DNA of 29,726 bases, taken from positions 216,875-246,600 of the forward strand of contig PJRA01000040.1 of the NCBI GenBank assembly GCA_016987375.1, in the 5' to 3' direction. A program made the position numbers and the translations under genes. Shown here in pieces: positions 10,462 to 19,305 of the stretch. The notes beneath the pieces are model-generated. The model was not told the DNA's origin. It made no database searches and saw nothing but the letters and a program-made list of their open reading frames with translations. The DNA comes from Brachionus koreanus. Lineage: Eukaryota; Rotifera; Eurotatoria; Ploima; Brachionidae. Every line of letters starts with the position of its first letter. Position 1 is the first letter of the stretch.

Positions 10462-11637
10462 ATGGCACAAGTTCTTAACCAAAATTCGTCCGGTTCATAC
10501 ACATTCTCAAGCCAACCTCGAGCTGTACAGCAACGCAAAAAATACAAAGAACAATGGAAAATTCAGCCAGATGATCAATTAAATCAGTATGGAAACATAA
10601 TGTACGATCGTAGAGTAATCCGCGGAAACACCTATGCGTTGAACATGTTGCCGGCCGCCTCTCAGCCCGATCCAATCGAAATACAGCGACAACAAGAAGA
10701 GCGGAAACGCGCACTGGCTCGCCGACGTGCCAAGGAGCAGGCCAGGCGGCATACACCCGAGCCCATTGAAGGCAGAAAGCACATACCCATTCAAACAGAG
10801 CTTTATTTGGAAGAATTGTCCGACCGAGTCGAAGAAGCCGATGTCGATGTTCAAACCGATGCCTTTTTAGACAGACCGCCATCTCCGCTCTTCATTCCAG
10901 CCAAAACCGGCGTCGATCAGTCAACTCAAATTTTAGAGGGAGAATTGTTCGATTTCGACCGAGAAGTAAGGCCTATTTTGGAAGTATTGGTCGGCAAGAC
11001 AATTGAACAAAGTTTACTTGAAGTCATGGAAGAAGAGGAATTGGCAGCATTGCGTAAGCAACAACGTGAATATGAAGAGTTGCGTAATGCTGAAAAAGTT
11101 GAACAACAGCGCTTGGAAGAGCAAGAAAGACGTCTGAGAGAGGAGAAGCATCGTCGAATGAAACAAGCGGCCGATGTGTTGAGATTGGAAAAAGAAACAG
11201 CAGAAAAACTAGCAGCCAAAGCGTTTGCCAAAAGTTATTTGGCCGACTTGGTACCGTCTGTTTTCAACAATCTCAGGGAAAATGGATATTTCTACGATCC
11301 AGTTCAACGAGATTTGGAGACTGGTTTCATGTCTTGGATTATGGACAGCACTATGGAAGAGTTGAACAATGTAATGGTTGGAAGACTCTTGTTGGATGCT
11401 CTTTTAAGAGAAGTGGTTACAAAGAGAAACAAAGATTATGATGAATTAATCGAAAAATTGAAAGAAATTGCCAATGCACCGCCACCCCAAGTTGAAGATG
11501 AATCAGTCGATCAGCCGGCCCAGGAATTGCAAACTAATAATTTGGACACAATTCAACAGCAAGAGGACAATAATGGTGAATCGAATGAAGCATCTAATAC
11601 TGGCGATGTAGCAGAAGTAAATGAAGAAATGGAATAA
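10462..11637 (+). CDS. RSPH3: Radial spoke head protein 3 (RSPH3)
   Basis: 391 residues, single exon, intact. RSPH3 is the structural stalk protein of axonemal radial spokes and an A-kinase anchoring protein in cilia and flagella. The Radial_spoke_3 domain begins near residue 13 (TFSSQPRAVQQRKKY) and contains the family signature NIMYDRRVIRGNTYA at about 45-59. The amphipathic anchoring helix is GKTIEQSLLEVMEEEELA at about 178-195, followed by a long charged coiled coil (~195-260) and the conserved FMSWIMDSTMEELNNVMVGR block at about 289-308. The acidic, Asn/Gln-rich tail ends EEME. It is shorter than the vertebrate protein, mainly in the N- and C-terminal extensions. The ATG gives a good fit to the family N-terminus. 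AATAAA lies at about 11669. An inverted, diverged copy of the last 26 codons occurs at 16161-16248. Confidence 0.95.
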   Translation: MAQVLNQNSSGSYTFSSQPRAVQQRKKYKEQWKIQPDDQLNQYGNIMYDRRVIRGNTYALNMLPAASQPDPIEIQRQQEERKRALARRRAKEQARRHTPEPIEGRKHIPIQTELYLEELSDRVEEADVDVQTDAFLDRPPSPLFIPAKTGVDQSTQILEGELFDFDREVRPILEVLVGKTIEQSLLEVMEEEELAALRKQQREYEELRNAEKVEQQRLEEQERRLREEKHRRMKQAADVLRLEKETAEKLAAKAFAKSYLADLVPSVFNNLRENGYFYDPVQRDLETGFMSWIMDSTMEELNNVMVGRLLLDALLREVVTKRNKDYDELIEKLKEIANAPPPQVEDESVDQPAQELQTNNLDTIQQQEDNNGESNEASNTGDVAEVNEEME

Positions 11638-11928
11638 TTTTTTTTTTGTTTATTTAAATTTTTTTTTAATAAAATTTTTTTTTTCTAAGACATTTTCAAA
11701 AAAATTTATTGTATTAAAAAATATGTTGATTTAAAAAAAAATTCAAATAAAAAACAAGTGTTGTTTAAAAATGATTTAAAATTAAATCGGTCCTGTTTGA
11801 ACAAATCCCAGAGATTGTCCGAATGGCAAAAGCCTTTGGTCAGATCAAATAAAAAATTATGATTAACAAATGTTATATTATTAGTTTAACAAAATTTTGC
11901 TAATATAAAAATTTTTTAAAATTCCAAT
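11638..11928. other. RSPH3 3' flank with a reversed LINE 3'-UTR scrap
   Basis: Poly-T and AATAAA signals follow the RSPH3 stop. At about 11788-11846 the minus strand reads CAAAGGCTTTTGCCATTCGG and on through CTGGGATTT, which resembles the 3' UTR of the plus-strand LINE at 15250-15305 (GAAGGCTTTTGCCGTTCAGG, then CCCGGGAAATT). This is probably the tail of another, 5'-truncated LINE copy inserted in the opposite orientation. Confidence 0.55.
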
Positions 11929-12842
11929 AATGGTCAATAAGAAAAGGACAAAAGTTATACTACTAGAAAGTTTTTGTTTTGAAAAAAATGCTAACTGGTG
12001 CTGAAAGACACTCTCTTGAAAAAGGTTGAAGATTATTTTGTAAATAATCCACATATTTCAAAAGCCGATTTGCAGAAAGACGGCATATAACTGTATCAAT
12101 AGAGAGCTAAAAGGTCCAAGTCTACAAATAAAGAAAAAATTCTGGTTGTCCAATTTAATAGAGCAAAGCAAAACTGACTAAAATCAAAATTTGATAATCA
12201 ATGAAACGAAAACTTGGAAGAAAATTCAGTGTTCACCATTCATCCATTAGTCGACAAATGGCTAAAATGAAAATTTCTTATCGAAAACGTGAAAAAACAC
12301 CTAATAAAGCCAAGTGGCTCAAAGCACAAAAAAATTGTTGAAAACTATTAGTAAAGCATGGTAATTTTGGATGATGAAAAATATTTTTGTTTGCTAGTAA
12401 TGAAATTCCAGGAAATATTCGTAAATCTGTAAAAGAAAAGTTTCCAAAAAAATTCTTATGTGGATAGAAATTTTTAAGATTGGAATTCAAAGTCTTTTTC
12501 ACTTGACCAAATCAGCTGATATAAATTCAAAGGTTTATATTAAAGAATGTTTGGGAAAACGACCTCTAACATTCATCGAAAAGTATCAGTTGTTTTCCAA
12601 AGATCTGCTGAGACCATTGGATGAAACGGTTTATTTTGTATCAAAAGACATTAATCTTCCAAATGTTCCACAAACAAGACCAAAAGAGGACTTTTTAGGT
12701 TTCTGAACACTGAATGTCTATTAAAAAGGTTGGGAAGCAACAACAGAACAACAATTGCTTCGACGTCATGTCATGTTTAAAAAAAATTGCCTAAAACTTT
12801 ATAAAATTATTTGAATTGGGAATTAGGACAAAATTAAAAATT
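11929..12842 (+). pseudogene. Dead Tc1/mariner-like transposase copy with left TIR
   Basis: About 11930-11962 (GGTCAATAAGAAAAGGACAA then AAGTTAT) resembles the inverted end of the Tc1-like elements at 1-137 and 16631-18855. Transposase remains follow in several frames: KVEDYFVNNPHISKADLQKD (about 12025), MKISYRKREKTPNKAKW (about 12265), VILDDEKYF (first catalytic Asp region, about 12362), YIKECLGKRPLTFIEKY, then KDINLPNVPQTRP and GWEATTEQQLLRRHVMFKK. The segment that should carry the second catalytic Asp is missing or scrambled, the IEN position reads KED, and there are many stops and frameshifts. Coding similarity runs to about 12842, exactly where the ferritin-like duplicate begins. No right TIR is seen. 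Confidence 0.75.
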
Positions 12843-12901
12843 AAGAACAAAATTAACAATGCAAAAAACTTAGCTCTTAGATAATTCTGAATATTATTTT
12901 A

Positions 12902-13007
12902 CAGTACCGATTTGACAAGTGGATTTCTGGTAATTTTACGTAAATTTACGTAAAATTACGTAAATTTACGTAAAATTACCAGAAATCCACTTGTCAAATC
13001 GGTACTG
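12902..13007. mobile_element. 106-bp palindromic MITE in a TA site
   Basis: The sequence from CAGTACCGATTTGACAAGTG to its exact reverse complement at the other end is a palindrome of two 52-base arms with two unpaired central bases. TA flanks it at 12900-12901 and 13008-13009. The duplicated block at 20754-21705 has only one TA and no insert at the matching place (near 20815), which gives a natural empty site. The CAGT terminus and TA duplication are typical of Tc1/mariner-type elements. Inside, TACGTAAATT-like units repeat. It encodes nothing; its ends differ from those of the Tc1-like family at 16631-18855, so another transposase must have moved it. Confidence 0.92.
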
Positions 13008-13112
13008 TAAATCTAGAAAATGTAATAAAATAAATGAGGAAATATTTTAAATAAAACTAGTAAAATTTTTAATTTTTTTTAATAAAATATTATAAAAAAA
13101 AGCAAAAATATT

Positions 13113-13682
13113 TTAAATTTCTCTGAAATTTTTTATTTGATTCAATTGATTTTGAAACACATTGTGCAAATCATTTTCATTCATTTTGGAAGAAGTTGTG
13201 TATTTACGCATGGTTAACAATGATTCATCGATTTTTTTATTCCAGTTTGTTAGCTCTTCTTTGTACTCAAGAAAAAAGTGTCTCAATTGAACATCTCCTT
13301 GTTTCTCAGCAAATCTAATCAATTCATTCAACAAATCAAAATAATGTGTGTCCTCTTGATGAAGATAATCGACCAACTCATACGGGCTTAATGAATGTAG
13401 ATCGATTTTCTTCTCCGCTTCAACATTGAATTTACTAGCAATCAAATCTGTTAAGTGAACCTGGCCATCTCTTTCTCTAATAAAGTCCTGTATTTTATCA
13501 CTCATTTTGTTTAAGTCTTGTGCACACCATCCAAAAAAATCGCTAAGACCATATTTATTCTGATAATGCAAATGACTTATGGATGATAAATTGCTGCATT
13601 TATCACTAAAATATTTTAGATAATTGAGAAAATGATTCAATTGATCTTCAGTTTCTTTGTTCAAATTTTCTTTTTGAGACAT
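13113..13682 (-). CDS. Ferritin-like protein, copy 1, ferroxidase site lost
   Basis: 189 residues, intact, ATG at 13682. Length and pattern fit a ferritin four-helix subunit: residues ~12-40 helix A, ~46-72 helix B ending in an R-x-x-G-x-V-x-L-x-D turn (RERDGQVHLTDL, compare the ferritin B-helix end), ~100-127 helix C (LHQEDTHYFDLLNELIRFAE), ~130-158 helix D. By eye alignment to animal heavy-chain ferritin, only the helix C Glu (Glu110) of the iron site remains; the helix A Glu, the Glu-x-x-His pair of helix B and the helix D Gln correspond to Leu22, Leu57/Met60 and Leu144 or Thr145. So it may be a structural or non-ferritin four-helix protein. No signal peptide. It differs from copy 2 at three residues (Asp72/Glu, Ala89/Thr, Glu153/Asp). 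Could be another helical-bundle family; only a profile search would settle this. Confidence 0.6.
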   Translation of the reverse strand: MSQKENLNKETEDQLNHFLNYLKYFSDKCSNLSSISHLHYQNKYGLSDFFGWCAQDLNKMSDKIQDFIRERDGQVHLTDLIASKFNVEAEKKIDLHSLSPYELVDYLHQEDTHYFDLLNELIRFAEKQGDVQLRHFFLEYKEELTNWNKKIDESLLTMRKYTTSSKMNENDLHNVFQNQLNQIKNFREI

Positions 13683-13896
13683 TTTTTTTTCTTAAATTTT
13701 TATTTTTAATTTTAAACATAGAAACACTTAAATAAAATAGAAGGTATTTTTAATCTTTTCTATTTTTAAATTTCTAAATAAATTTTTTTTTTGAAAAAAC
13801 TATTTGTTCTTATTGTTTGGCATGTCTTAAATATTTTAAAATTACTAGAAAAAATGTAAAAAAGATCAAAAAAAAACCTATTAAATTAGATACTAA

Positions 13897-14010
13897 CAAG
13901 CAAGACCAATAGAGGACATTTGGGGTATCATGGCATCGAATGTCTATGAAGGAGGTTGGGAAGCAACAACAGAACAACAATTGATTCGACTTCATGTCAT
14001 GTTTAAAACT
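13897..14010 (+). pseudogene. C-terminal fragment of Tc1-like transposase
   Basis: Reads QARPIEDIWGIMASNVYEGG, then WEATTEQQLIRLHVMFKT and a stop. It contains the third catalytic acid region (P-I-E-D-x-W). It starts one base after the duplicated ferritin block ends and closely repeats 12670-12785 of the dead Tc1 copy in the same direction, with about 55 bases almost identical. Confidence 0.8.
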
Positions 14011-14285
14011 TAAATGTTTCATGTCAGGCTCACAACGGTGTGTTGTCTCTTTAAAAAAAAATTCTGATTTGACTTTTAGCATTCTTAAGTTTATAAGGGT
14101 TTGAATTTTGTGTAACAAATAATGCACCATCCGTTAACTCGAGAAGATTGCAGAAATTAATTTGATTAAATAATGCAAGAGTTATTTGAGATTTGAATTA
14201 TCTGAATCAACCAAGATAATTGTAAAATAAGCAAATGTAGGTGTTAATTTTGGCTGAAGAATTATTATTTTCATCATGTTGTTTG
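14011..14285. other. Unassigned sequence between Tc1 and LINE fragments
   Basis: No gene recognised. Possibly the remainder of the Tc1 copy and flanking DNA; I cannot find a terminal repeat. Confidence 0.3.
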
Positions 14286-14289
14286 ATGC

Positions 14290-15330
14290 TCATTCGAACT
14301 TGATTCCTTTTCAGTTAAATTCAAGTCAAAAACATCACAAAACCAAACCATCACATGTGGAGTGCCTCAAGGAAGCTGTCTCTCTCCAACTCTTTTTATT
14401 CTATACTTTAGTGACATTCTAAAATCGATACCAAAAGATGTCAAAGTGGTCTATTTGCAGACGACCTATGTATTTGGTCCACAAAAAATTCACTAATAGA
14501 ACTAAACAAGGTACTACAAAACGCGGTTGATCACATTTAACTATTTTGCGGAAACAAAGAATTTGTAATAAATAAAGATAAAACAAATTATACTGTTTTT
14601 ATCAGGGACGGTCAACAAAACAACTATCTTACTAAATACAATCTAAGGCTATCAATAGATGAGAAAGAAATTCCGCTAGTAGCTAACCCGACTTTACTAG
14701 GAATTAAAATGGATCCTAAACTTAACTACAAGAAACACTTAGACATGATCAAAAAAAAGACGGCAATAAAGAAAAATACTATTAACAAAATTAAAAAAAC
14801 CAGATGGAAAAACACAACAACACTGAGCCTTTTAATCTACAAATTCAAGATCAATTTACGATTATTGCTTCATCATTGCACAAGGTTGATGCCAGAAAAT
14901 CAACGATCAACTCCAATTACAACAGAACAAAATTTTACGAGCAATTAAACACTTCAAATTTAAAACTAGAATAGAAAAAATGAACAAAGACCTAAACATA
15001 GAGCAACTTAAACCTCGTTTTGAAAAAATGCTTAAAAAATTTGCAATCAAAAAGAATGAAGACTCACTAATCTATGCAAAAATTAGAGAATACGAAAAAT
15101 CTAAACAACTGAGTACAATTCAAAAATTCCAAACACCATTTGACAGCATCATTAAGATTAGACAATCAATCCATACAGAAATAAACTAAATTTTTTAAAA
15201 TGTAAATTAAAAATTTGTATGTTTTTATGTGACAAAAGCGTAAATTCAAGGGGGCTGAACAGAAGGCTTTTGCCGTTCAGGCAAGTCCCGGGAAATTCCC
15301 AAATTTATTTTTCTAATAATAATAACTTGA
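14290..15330 (+). pseudogene. 5'-truncated LINE (Jockey/I-like RT) with 3' UTR
   Basis: From about 14325 the frame reads ITCGVPQGSCLSPTLFILYF (RT motif around the fingers/palm), then after a one-base loss near 14447 the catalytic box FADDLCIW, AVDHI, INKDKTNYTVF, NPTLLGIKMDPKLNYKKHL and, after further breaks, the C-terminal region to a stop at 15187-15189 (IEQLKPRFEKMLKKFAIKKN..). The 3' UTR has GCTTTTGCCGTTCAGGCAAG and ends in an AATAATAATAA tail near 15325, as many LINEs do. The 5' half of the RT and the endonuclease are absent. Clade assignment is by motif memory only. Confidence 0.75.
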
Positions 15331-15970
15331 TTTCTTGAAGTTCATCTTCATAATAATTATTGTCAACATTTCTTTTTGTAATAAGTTTCAAATGCCTCTT
15401 TTTGACAAGTATAATTAATATAAAGTAAAGTCATACTTTGAAACAATAGATGATTGAAAACTAGTCTCATATTATAAGTTAGTTTTCAATGTACTGTATT
15501 CAATGTCTATTTATTGAAATAATTTTGTACAATTATTTGGTTTAAACGAAAGCGAAAGCTTTTCGCTAAAATGTATTGTTAATGAAGAAAAAACTTTTCT
15601 CTATTCTATTTTTATTTTTTATATTTTTAAAAAATTTAAATGAAAAATCTATTTTTGAAAACACTTGCATTTTACATATTTTATTTTGAACAAAAAAAGG
15701 GCCAGCATTAACTGCCAGACCCTATTATCGCTCTTAATTTTTAAAACCCCTAATTTTATTTGAAAATACAAACAAACAAAAATTTAAATGCTTTTTTTTT
15801 CGAATAACCAAAGGTATTATTAGTCTACATAGTTAAAGTTTCTTAAAAGATTTTTCCAATCTAGACGAATTTAACTTTTATGGTGAAACAAAAATTTCAT
15901 CCAAATAAAAGTTAGGAGTTCAAATAAAATAAAAGAAAAAGGCACCTGATTACCTTATTATTGATCAGTT
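15331..15970. other. AT-rich DNA, no gene seen
   Basis: No feature supported. A short imperfect hairpin GGGCCAGC...GCCAGACCC lies at about 15700-15723. Confidence 0.35.
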
Positions 15971-15977
15971 TTATTTA

Positions 15978-16160
15978 TTGAAAAAAAATTATATTTTAAC
16001 TAGTGAAATAGATTTAAATGTTCATTCCAATAACAAAACATGTTTAGTTAAAATTAATACTGATTCAGCAAAATTTTCATTAGTACCACAATCACCTTCT
16101 ATTAAAGAATGTAGTTCTTTGCTGATAAATATGGCCTTTAATGTCGTGTCAAAAAAAGAA
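15978..16160 (+). other. Short coding-like stretch of unknown origin
   Basis: A 60-codon open stretch (KKNYILTSEIDLNVHSNNK, then CLVKINTDSAKFSLVPQ) of fairly balanced composition, more protein-like than its surroundings. It runs straight into the reversed RSPH3 scrap. It matches no family I know; it could be a transposon fragment or chance. Confidence 0.2.
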
Positions 16161-16262
16161 CAAAAAAAAATTATTCCATTTCTTCATTTACATCTCTTAA
16201 ATCGCCAGTGTTAGATGCTTGATTCGAGTCACCATTATTATCTTCTTGCCTTAGAGAGTTAA
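16161..16262 (-). pseudogene. Inverted scrap of an RSPH3 3' end
   Basis: On the minus strand, 16248-16171 codes for QEDNNGDSNQASNTGDLRDV then NEEME and stop, 26 codons matching the tail of RSPH3 (QEDNNGESNEASNTGDVAEV then NEEME). The match continues through the stop into the T-run and GTT of the 3' UTR. About 90% identical by eye over ~90 bases. No more of the gene is found upstream, so it is a truncated duplicate. Confidence 0.85.
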
Positions 16263-16628
16263 CTGTAATTTTTTTAATCTTTGTTATGAATTATAAATAT
16301 AAAAGAATATTATGATTAAAATTATTATTTCGTCAATATTATGATCATATTGACACAGTATGTAATCTTTATGATATCAATATAGGAAAGAGATTAAAAA
16401 AAATTTATTTAATCTCCGCACTGTTCCATTTTGTAAATTAATTAGTAAGATTTTTTTAATTTAGCTTATTCAAGAAAAGAAGATCATCAAAATCAAATTT
16501 GTATTGTGAAAATTTATTTCTTTGAATTTATTATATAATTTTAAAAGATTAGTTTAGTTTAGCTTATTGAATAAATATAAATGGCATAATTGATGAAATA
16601 CACCTTTGTTTAAAGTATATCTGTCAAT
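16263..16628. other. AT-rich DNA, no gene seen
   Basis: A palindrome TCAATAT...ATATTGA stands at about 16334-16352. Short TTTAG repeats occur near 16550-16565. Nothing else. Confidence 0.35.
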
Positions 16629-16751
16629 TAACGGGTGAGGCATAGGTAAATGGACAAAAATTAAAAATGATATTAAGTAATGATTTTTTTTATAAGGTAA
16701 AGAATTTATTTTTTAATAGAATTACGATATTTAAATAAAGAAAAAACTCAA

Positions 16752-17680
16752 TCATGACCGATTTTTTCTGAGCTTTGCTTTGACACCCGCCATTAGCGAT
16801 TTCACAAAATTTAAGTCGAATTGCTTCAGCTTCAACTCAATTCGGCTAATCATCTGCTGCTCAGTTAAGGCTTGCCAACCTCCCTCGTATACTTTCTGAC
16901 TTAAACAACCCCAAAAATTTTCAATTTGACGTGCTTGAGGAACATTTGGTGGGTTGATGTCTTTGGCCACATAATTTACGTTTTCGCCCATCCATGTAAT
17001 GCAGTCCCTTGAATAGTGAGAAGATGCTAAGACAGGCCAAAAAACATAGTCAAAGTCTCAATGATACTTATATATAAATGGAAGAAGTCGTTTATTCAAG
17101 CATTCGTCGATATAGATATCAGAATTGATGGCAACCTACTTTGATGGTCGAAAAAGTGGCTTGGACATTCCTCGATCGGATATGGCTATCCAAACCAACA
17201 CCTTCTTTGGAAACTTCTCTTTTCCAGCAAAGCGAATACTGTCCGGACAAGAAGACTTGTTATTTGTGTAATATCCGGCATTTCCCGTCATGTTGTCGCC
17301 CGAAAAAGTAAAGTATTTTTCGTCGTCCAAAATAAGTGAACATGGTGAACGATATAGCATATTTGAAAGTTTTGCGCTCAAGTGCTTTGCTTTTTCAAAC
17401 TGTACGACACTATATTTTGGCGTTTTTTCACGTTTTTGATATGATATACCCATTTTTTTTTATTGTCAACCAACTGTTCTTTGGTGGAGAGAAAATTTCC
17501 TAGCTAGACGTCTTTAACTCACTCCAGTTCGGTTATTGGTCAATCTCTTCAGTTTTTTCTTCCTTGTCGGCCCTCCATTTTGAATACGGTTGATTGTATT
17601 ATATATGGTACTTCGAGCAATTCCTTGCTTTATAAAGTGCGCGACAAGGTCAGATTTTTTCATTTGTGAAATCATATTTT
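16752..17680 (-). pseudogene. Tc1-like transposase, in one frame but with five stops and a lost catalytic Asp
   Basis: From the gap edge, MISQMKKSDLVAHFIKQGIA and RSTIYNTINRIQNGG form the helix-turn-helix DNA-binding part; MGISYQKREKTPKYS, LILDDEKYFTFSGDN (first catalytic Asp) and LVWIAISDRGMSKPLF follow; then WPVLASSHYS, where the second catalytic Asp of the usual WPDLASSHY is Val (17033-17031); then NVPQARQIENFWGCLSQKVY with the catalytic Glu. All pieces share one frame, broken by stops at 17514-17516, 17466-17468, 17460-17462, 17136-17138 and 17058-17060. There are 36 residues between the second Asp position and the Glu, a DD36E-type spacing. Inactive. The N-terminus may begin at the ATG near 17671. 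Confidence 0.85.
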
Positions 17681-18649
17681 NNNNNNNNNNNNNNNNNNNN
17701 NNNNNNNNNNNNNNNNNNNNNNNNNNNNNNNNNNNNNNNNNNNNNNNNNNNNNNNNNNNNNNNNNNNNNNNNNNNNNNNNNNNNNNNNNNNNNNNNNNNN
17801 NNNNNNNNNNNNNNNNNNNNNNNNNNNNNNNNNNNNNNNNNNNNNNNNNNNNNNNNNNNNNNNNNNNNNNNNNNNNNNNNNNNNNNNNNNNNNNNNNNNN
17901 NNNNNNNNNNNNNNNNNNNNNNNNNNNNNNNNNNNNNNNNNNNNNNNNNNNNNNNNNNNNNNNNNNNNNNNNNNNNNNNNNNNNNNNNNNNNNNNNNNNN
18001 NNNNNNNNNNNNNNNNNNNNNNNNNNNNNNNNNNNNNNNNNNNNNNNNNNNNNNNNNNNNNNNNNNNNNNNNNNNNNNNNNNNNNNNNNNNNNNNNNNNN
18101 NNNNNNNNNNNNNNNNNNNNNNNNNNNNNNNNNNNNNNNNNNNNNNNNNNNNNNNNNNNNNNNNNNNNNNNNNNNNNNNNNNNNNNNNNNNNNNNNNNNN
18201 NNNNNNNNNNNNNNNNNNNNNNNNNNNNNNNNNNNNNNNNNNNNNNNNNNNNNNNNNNNNNNNNNNNNNNNNNNNNNNNNNNNNNNNNNNNNNNNNNNNN
18301 NNNNNNNNNNNNNNNNNNNNNNNNNNNNNNNNNNNNNNNNNNNNNNNNNNNNNNNNNNNNNNNNNNNNNNNNNNNNNNNNNNNNNNNNNNNNNNNNNNNN
18401 NNNNNNNNNNNNNNNNNNNNNNNNNNNNNNNNNNNNNNNNNNNNNNNNNNNNNNNNNNNNNNNNNNNNNNNNNNNNNNNNNNNNNNNNNNNNNNNNNNNN
18501 NNNNNNNNNNNNNNNNNNNNNNNNNNNNNNNNNNNNNNNNNNNNNNNNNNNNNNNNNNNNNNNNNNNNNNNNNNNNNNNNNNNNNNNNNNNNNNNNNNNN
18601 NNNNNNNNNNNNNNNNNNNNNNNNNNNNNNNNNNNNNNNNNNNNNNNNN
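17681..18649. other. Assembly gap (969 N)
   Basis: A run of N from 17681 to 18649. Open frames crossing it are artefacts. It lies inside the Tc1-like element, upstream of the transposase start. Confidence 1.
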
Positions 18650-18857
18650 AAGAGAAAAAAAAAATTTTCAAATTAGTGCTTTTATTTTTTTTCTTTTGCA
18701 CTCTAATAATTGTAAAATTCAATTTATAAAAAAATTTAGATAAATAAAATAATTAATTTCTAAACTTTTGCAACATACTGTATTAGATCATCTGATCATT
18801 TTCCTAATCGGGAAAGTAAGCTTAACTTTTGTCTATTTACTTATGCCTCGCCCGTTA

Positions 18858-19305
18858 CTTTATTTATATAAATATTTTTTTGATTGAATTAAAATAGATT
18901 TATGAAACAGTATTGATTTCTTTTCATAAGTATCTAAGGTATTTTTCTTTAGAGAAAACATTTCGATTATTTAAAAGAAATCGAAAATTATTGAATTTAC
19001 AAGGTAAACAAAGTTTATTTTAATAAAAACAACAATAAACTTATTAAAACGTTTACTTTAAAAGTATTCCGGTATTTTAAATAAAAACTTTCAAGTTTTT
19101 TAATTAATTGTTTTATTTTAAAGAAATACAATTTTTCTTTAAAAACCTTGATTTGAAATTAATATAAAATTTATTGTGAATAAAAAGGAAATTCATGAAT
19201 TTCATTTAATTTCACACAGACAAAAAACATAATTAAAAAAATTTAAGTTAATGCTATTTCCAATATTATTTTGTTCAAACAGTTTAAATTTAATCATTTT
19301 TTGGA
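18858..19305. other. AT-rich flank and presumed promoter of the DEG/ENaC gene
   Basis: No other feature seen. Confidence 0.4.

Larger units (their letters stand above)
12838..13895. repeat. Duplicated block, copy 1 (ferritin-like gene + flanks)
   Basis: Nearly identical to 20754-21705 in the same orientation. After removing the 108-base insertion at 12902-13009 the copies are both about 950 bases. Within the 570-base coding part I count six base differences. Homology starts at TTAAGAA and ends at ACTAA on the right; beyond these points flanks are unrelated. Copy 1 has Tc1 transposase sequence directly on both sides. Confidence 0.9.
16631..18855 (-). mobile_element. Tc1/mariner-like element with both TIRs, TA site, and assembly gap
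   Basis: Left end ACGGGTGAGGCATAGGTAAA (16631) and, on the other strand, right end ACGGGCGAGGCATAAGTAAA (18855) are inverted repeats of about 35 bases that continue as TRGACAAAARTTAA. TA lies outside each end (16629-16630 and 18856-18857). It contains a minus-strand transposase with stops (next entry) and 969 unknown bases. Without the gap the element is 1256 bp, a normal size for Tc1-like elements, so the gap may be short in reality or hide a nested insertion. Confidence 0.85.

Noticed and set aside
10475..11231. Minus-strand frames of 91-135 codons opposite RSPH3
   Set aside because: Shadows of the RSPH3 coding sequence; their composition mirrors its codon use and they match no family.
12902..13007. 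CRISPR-like or bacterial repeat
   Set aside because: The repeated TACGTAAATT units are halves of one palindrome flanked by TA; the genome is eukaryotic and there are no spacers.
13810..14130. Minus-strand frame of 106 codons
   Set aside because: It spans the edge of the duplicated block and the antisense of a Tc1 fragment, so it cannot be an old gene.
17514..18729. Long open frames of 336-402 codons on both strands
   Set aside because: They cross 969 N bases; only the short ends are real sequence, and the minus-strand end belongs to the Tc1-like transposase.
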